Assembly: GCF_003385495.1 (NCBI RefSeq)
Contig: NZ_QNUH01000019.1
Coordinates: 1 to 64,000, forward strand
DNA length: 64,000 bases
Direction: 5' to 3'
Origin: Chryseobacterium elymi
GTDB lineage: Bacteria; Bacteroidota; Bacteroidia; Flavobacteriales; Weeksellaceae
In this document: one piece after another, positions 62,209 to 64,000 of the stretch
How positions within the stretch are numbered: the first letter of the stretch is position 1
How the letters are laid out: each line of letters opens with the position of its first letter
The notes under the pieces: model-generated
What the model saw: only the letters and a program-made list of their open reading frames with translations
Told to the model about the DNA's origin: nothing
Databases searched by the model: none
Program-made: the position numbers and the translations under genes

Positions 62209-63978
62209 TTAATACATTTTCTCTATAATATCTGCATATTTTTTAAGAACTACATTTCTTTTAACCTTCAATGTAGGTGTTATTTCTCCGGTATTAATAT
62301 CAAATTCAGCAGGCATTAATGTGAACTTTTTCACTTTCTCATAGTCCGCCAGGTGAACCTGCGGTTCTTGAATTTTTTCTTTGTATAAAGCAATGATCTT
62401 CTCATTTTCCACTGCTTCTCCCCAATTGGTAAAAGGAATATTATTTTTCTTCATAAAATCCTGCAGGAACTCGAAGTTGGGAACGATAAGAGCCGAAACA
62501 AACTGTTTGCCTTCCGCTACAAGCATGATCTGCTGGATAAAATTATTATTGGTAAGAAGATTCTCGATCTGCTGTGGGGCTATGTATTTTCCATTGGATG
62601 TTTTCATCAGGTCTTTGATCCTGTCTGTGATAATCAGGTTTTCTTTATCATCAAATTTCCCTGCATCCCCGGTTTTGAACCAGCCGTCTTCCGTGAAAAC
62701 TTTCTGTGTTTCTTCGGGTTTATTATAATAGCCTTTCATAATTCCATTTCCTTTGGCCTGGATCTCATCATTTTCTCCAATACGGATTTCTACACCCGGC
62801 AAAGGTTTTCCGCTTGTTCCGTGCTCGAAATGGGTTAACGGGAAAAGTGTAAGTGTAGCTGTAGTTTCCGTCAAGCCATAACCTACTGTTACATGAATTC
62901 CCACAGAGTCGAAGAATTTTGTAACTTCGGGTGACAGGGATGCTCCTCCACAAGGTAAGAACCACAGCCTTCCGCCCATTTTTTCTTTAATTTTGCTGAA
63001 AACAAGCATATCTGCCACGGATTCTTTTAGTTTTAACCCAAAAGGAACTGTTTTCTCGTTTCTTCTCAGTTCTGCAGACTGCCATCCTGTTGCCAATGCC
63101 CAGTCGAAGATTTTTTTCTTCAGTGATGAACCTTCTTCTGCTTTTTCCAGAACACCGGCATATACTTTCTGGAAAAACCTCGGCACTGCACACATCATGG
63201 TAGGTTTTACTTCTTCCAGAGCTTTGGCAATATTCTTTGGATCTTCGAGAAAATATACTCTTGCACCGCCATACAAGCAAAGCAGACTCCAGCTTCTTTC
63301 GAAAACGTGGCTCAGTGGGAGAAACGCCAATGACAGTTCTTCTTCAAAGTTTTTAAATTTAAAAAACTCAAAGTGGGAATCGAAAGCTTTGATGAAATTC
63401 CCATGGGTAAGCATTACACCTTTCGGGGTTCCCGTAGTTCCTGAAGTATAGATCAGCGTTGCTGTATCGTCATATTCTTTTTTGCAGATCTCCAGCTTAG
63501 GAGAGGATTTTGCGATGAAATCTTCGAGGTAAAAACTATTAAGTTCTTTCTTGATCCAGACAGATTTTTTGGAAACAATAATAGTTTCCAGCGGATTTTC
63601 TTCTTTCTGCAAAAGCTCCAGACATGCATCATACTGCTCCTGGCTGCCAACAAGAACAGCTTTTGCAGACGAATCATTAATGATATATTCTGCCTGTTCT
63701 GCATTATTGGTAGAGTAAACAGGTACGGTAACCGCACCAATGGCCATTGAGGCCAGATCAAAGATCATCCATTCAGAAGAGTTATCTGAATAAATGGCTA
63801 CTTTATCATTTTCCTGAATTCCAGCATTTTTCAGTGCATTAGCTGTTTTAAAAACAATTTCACCGAATTTTTTCCAGCTCAGCTCTTTCCAGGCTTCATC
63901 TTTCTTTTTAAAGCCTATCGCTGATTTTACGGGATGCTTTTCTACATTTTTAAGGATAATTGCTGCTGCAAGGTTCAT
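62209..63978 (-). CDS. Long-chain fatty-acid--CoA ligase (AMP-forming)
   Basis: Activates fatty acids to acyl-CoA via acyl-AMP, probably at the inner membrane. The 589 residues have the AMP-binding loop TLIYTSGTTGTPKGVMLTHG, GYGLTETTATLTLFP, DGWFKTGDAGKFDDK and RIKDLMKTSNGKYIAP with the catalytic Lys region near the end. The gene starts just inside the right edge of the window, and the ATG (63976-63978) is the expected family start (MNLAAAIILKNVEKHPVKSA). Confidence 0.92.
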   Translation of the reverse strand: MNLAAAIILKNVEKHPVKSAIGFKKKDEAWKELSWKKFGEIVFKTANALKNAGIQENDKVAIYSDNSSEWMIFDLASMAIGAVTVPVYSTNNAEQAEYIINDSSAKAVLVGSQEQYDACLELLQKEENPLETIIVSKKSVWIKKELNSFYLEDFIAKSSPKLEICKKEYDDTATLIYTSGTTGTPKGVMLTHGNFIKAFDSHFEFFKFKNFEEELSLAFLPLSHVFERSWSLLCLYGGARVYFLEDPKNIAKALEEVKPTMMCAVPRFFQKVYAGVLEKAEEGSSLKKKIFDWALATGWQSAELRRNEKTVPFGLKLKESVADMLVFSKIKEKMGGRLWFLPCGGASLSPEVTKFFDSVGIHVTVGYGLTETTATLTLFPLTHFEHGTSGKPLPGVEIRIGENDEIQAKGNGIMKGYYNKPEETQKVFTEDGWFKTGDAGKFDDKENLIITDRIKDLMKTSNGKYIAPQQIENLLTNNNFIQQIMLVAEGKQFVSALIVPNFEFLQDFMKKNNIPFTNWGEAVENEKIIALYKEKIQEPQVHLADYEKVKKFTLMPAEFDINTGEITPTLKVKRNVVLKKYADIIEKMY

Positions 63979-64000
63979 GAATTCAGCTTTTTGTCGTTAA

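Overview
The window looks like a chromosomal segment of a Chryseobacterium-like flavobacterium (Bacteroidota, Weeksellaceae). The evidence is low GC content (judged by eye), TAnnTTTG promoter elements, A-rich sequence instead of Shine-Dalgarno sites before start codons, a type IX secretion and gliding cluster (gldJ, porU, porV), a mevalonate-pathway gene (mvaD), and FUSC, GSCFA, DUF6438 and DUF1543 proteins. I saw no tRNA, rRNA, CRISPR array, prophage or transposase gene. Most of the window is housekeeping sequence.

Layout. 0-8.7 kb: DNA repair (tag) with a MazG-like partner, a secreted hydrolase, a small secreted protein next to a DoxD-DoxA fusion, then a minus-strand tetR-tolC-hlyD-emrB efflux operon with a clear promoter and operator. 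8.8-15.6 kb: holB; an outer-membrane protein-lptC-anmK operon; an SRPBCC protein; a Nudix hydrolase; murF. 15.6-22.5 kb: gldJ divergent from porU-porV. 22.8-31.2 kb: FUSC membrane protein, phosphopantetheinyl transferase, a HugZ-like protein, ahcY, a lipoprotein, a YiaA-like protein, purE, an EamA transporter. 31.3-38.9 kb: lipoproteins, a CPA2 antiporter, a decayed gene remnant, purK, DUF1543, a TauE/SafE-DUF1634 pair, a VOC protein. 39-43.9 kb: NTF2-like protein, a membrane-anchored EEP phosphatase, purA, a parDE toxin-antitoxin pair, a lipase-like hydrolase. 44-51 kb: ABC-F protein, hpt-adk-obgE, two secreted proteins, an rhlE-type helicase. 51.3-54.8 kb: operon GSCFA-DUF4269-tatD-membrane protein, the last gene broken by an in-frame amber codon. 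54.8-64 kb: polyprenyl synthase, a Pit phosphate transporter with its DUF47 partner, a DbpA-domain DEAD-box helicase, DUF2461, mvaD, a long-chain acyl-CoA ligase.

Functional links. purE, purK, purA, hpt and adk all serve purine metabolism. gldJ, porU and porV belong to type IX secretion and gliding. lptC, murF and anmK serve the cell envelope. mvaD and the polyprenyl synthase both serve isoprenoid synthesis.

The most unusual features are: (1) many sequence-unrelated imperfect inverted repeats in intergenic spaces, one of which encodes the C-terminus and stop codon of a gene; (2) a membrane-protein gene with a Trp-to-amber style interruption; (3) four genes whose TAnnTTTG element lies exactly 4 nt before the start codon, which suggests leaderless mRNAs; (4) clear palindromic operators for tetR and parDE; (5) a small secreted protein paired with DoxDA. 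I found no clear-cut new multi-gene system.
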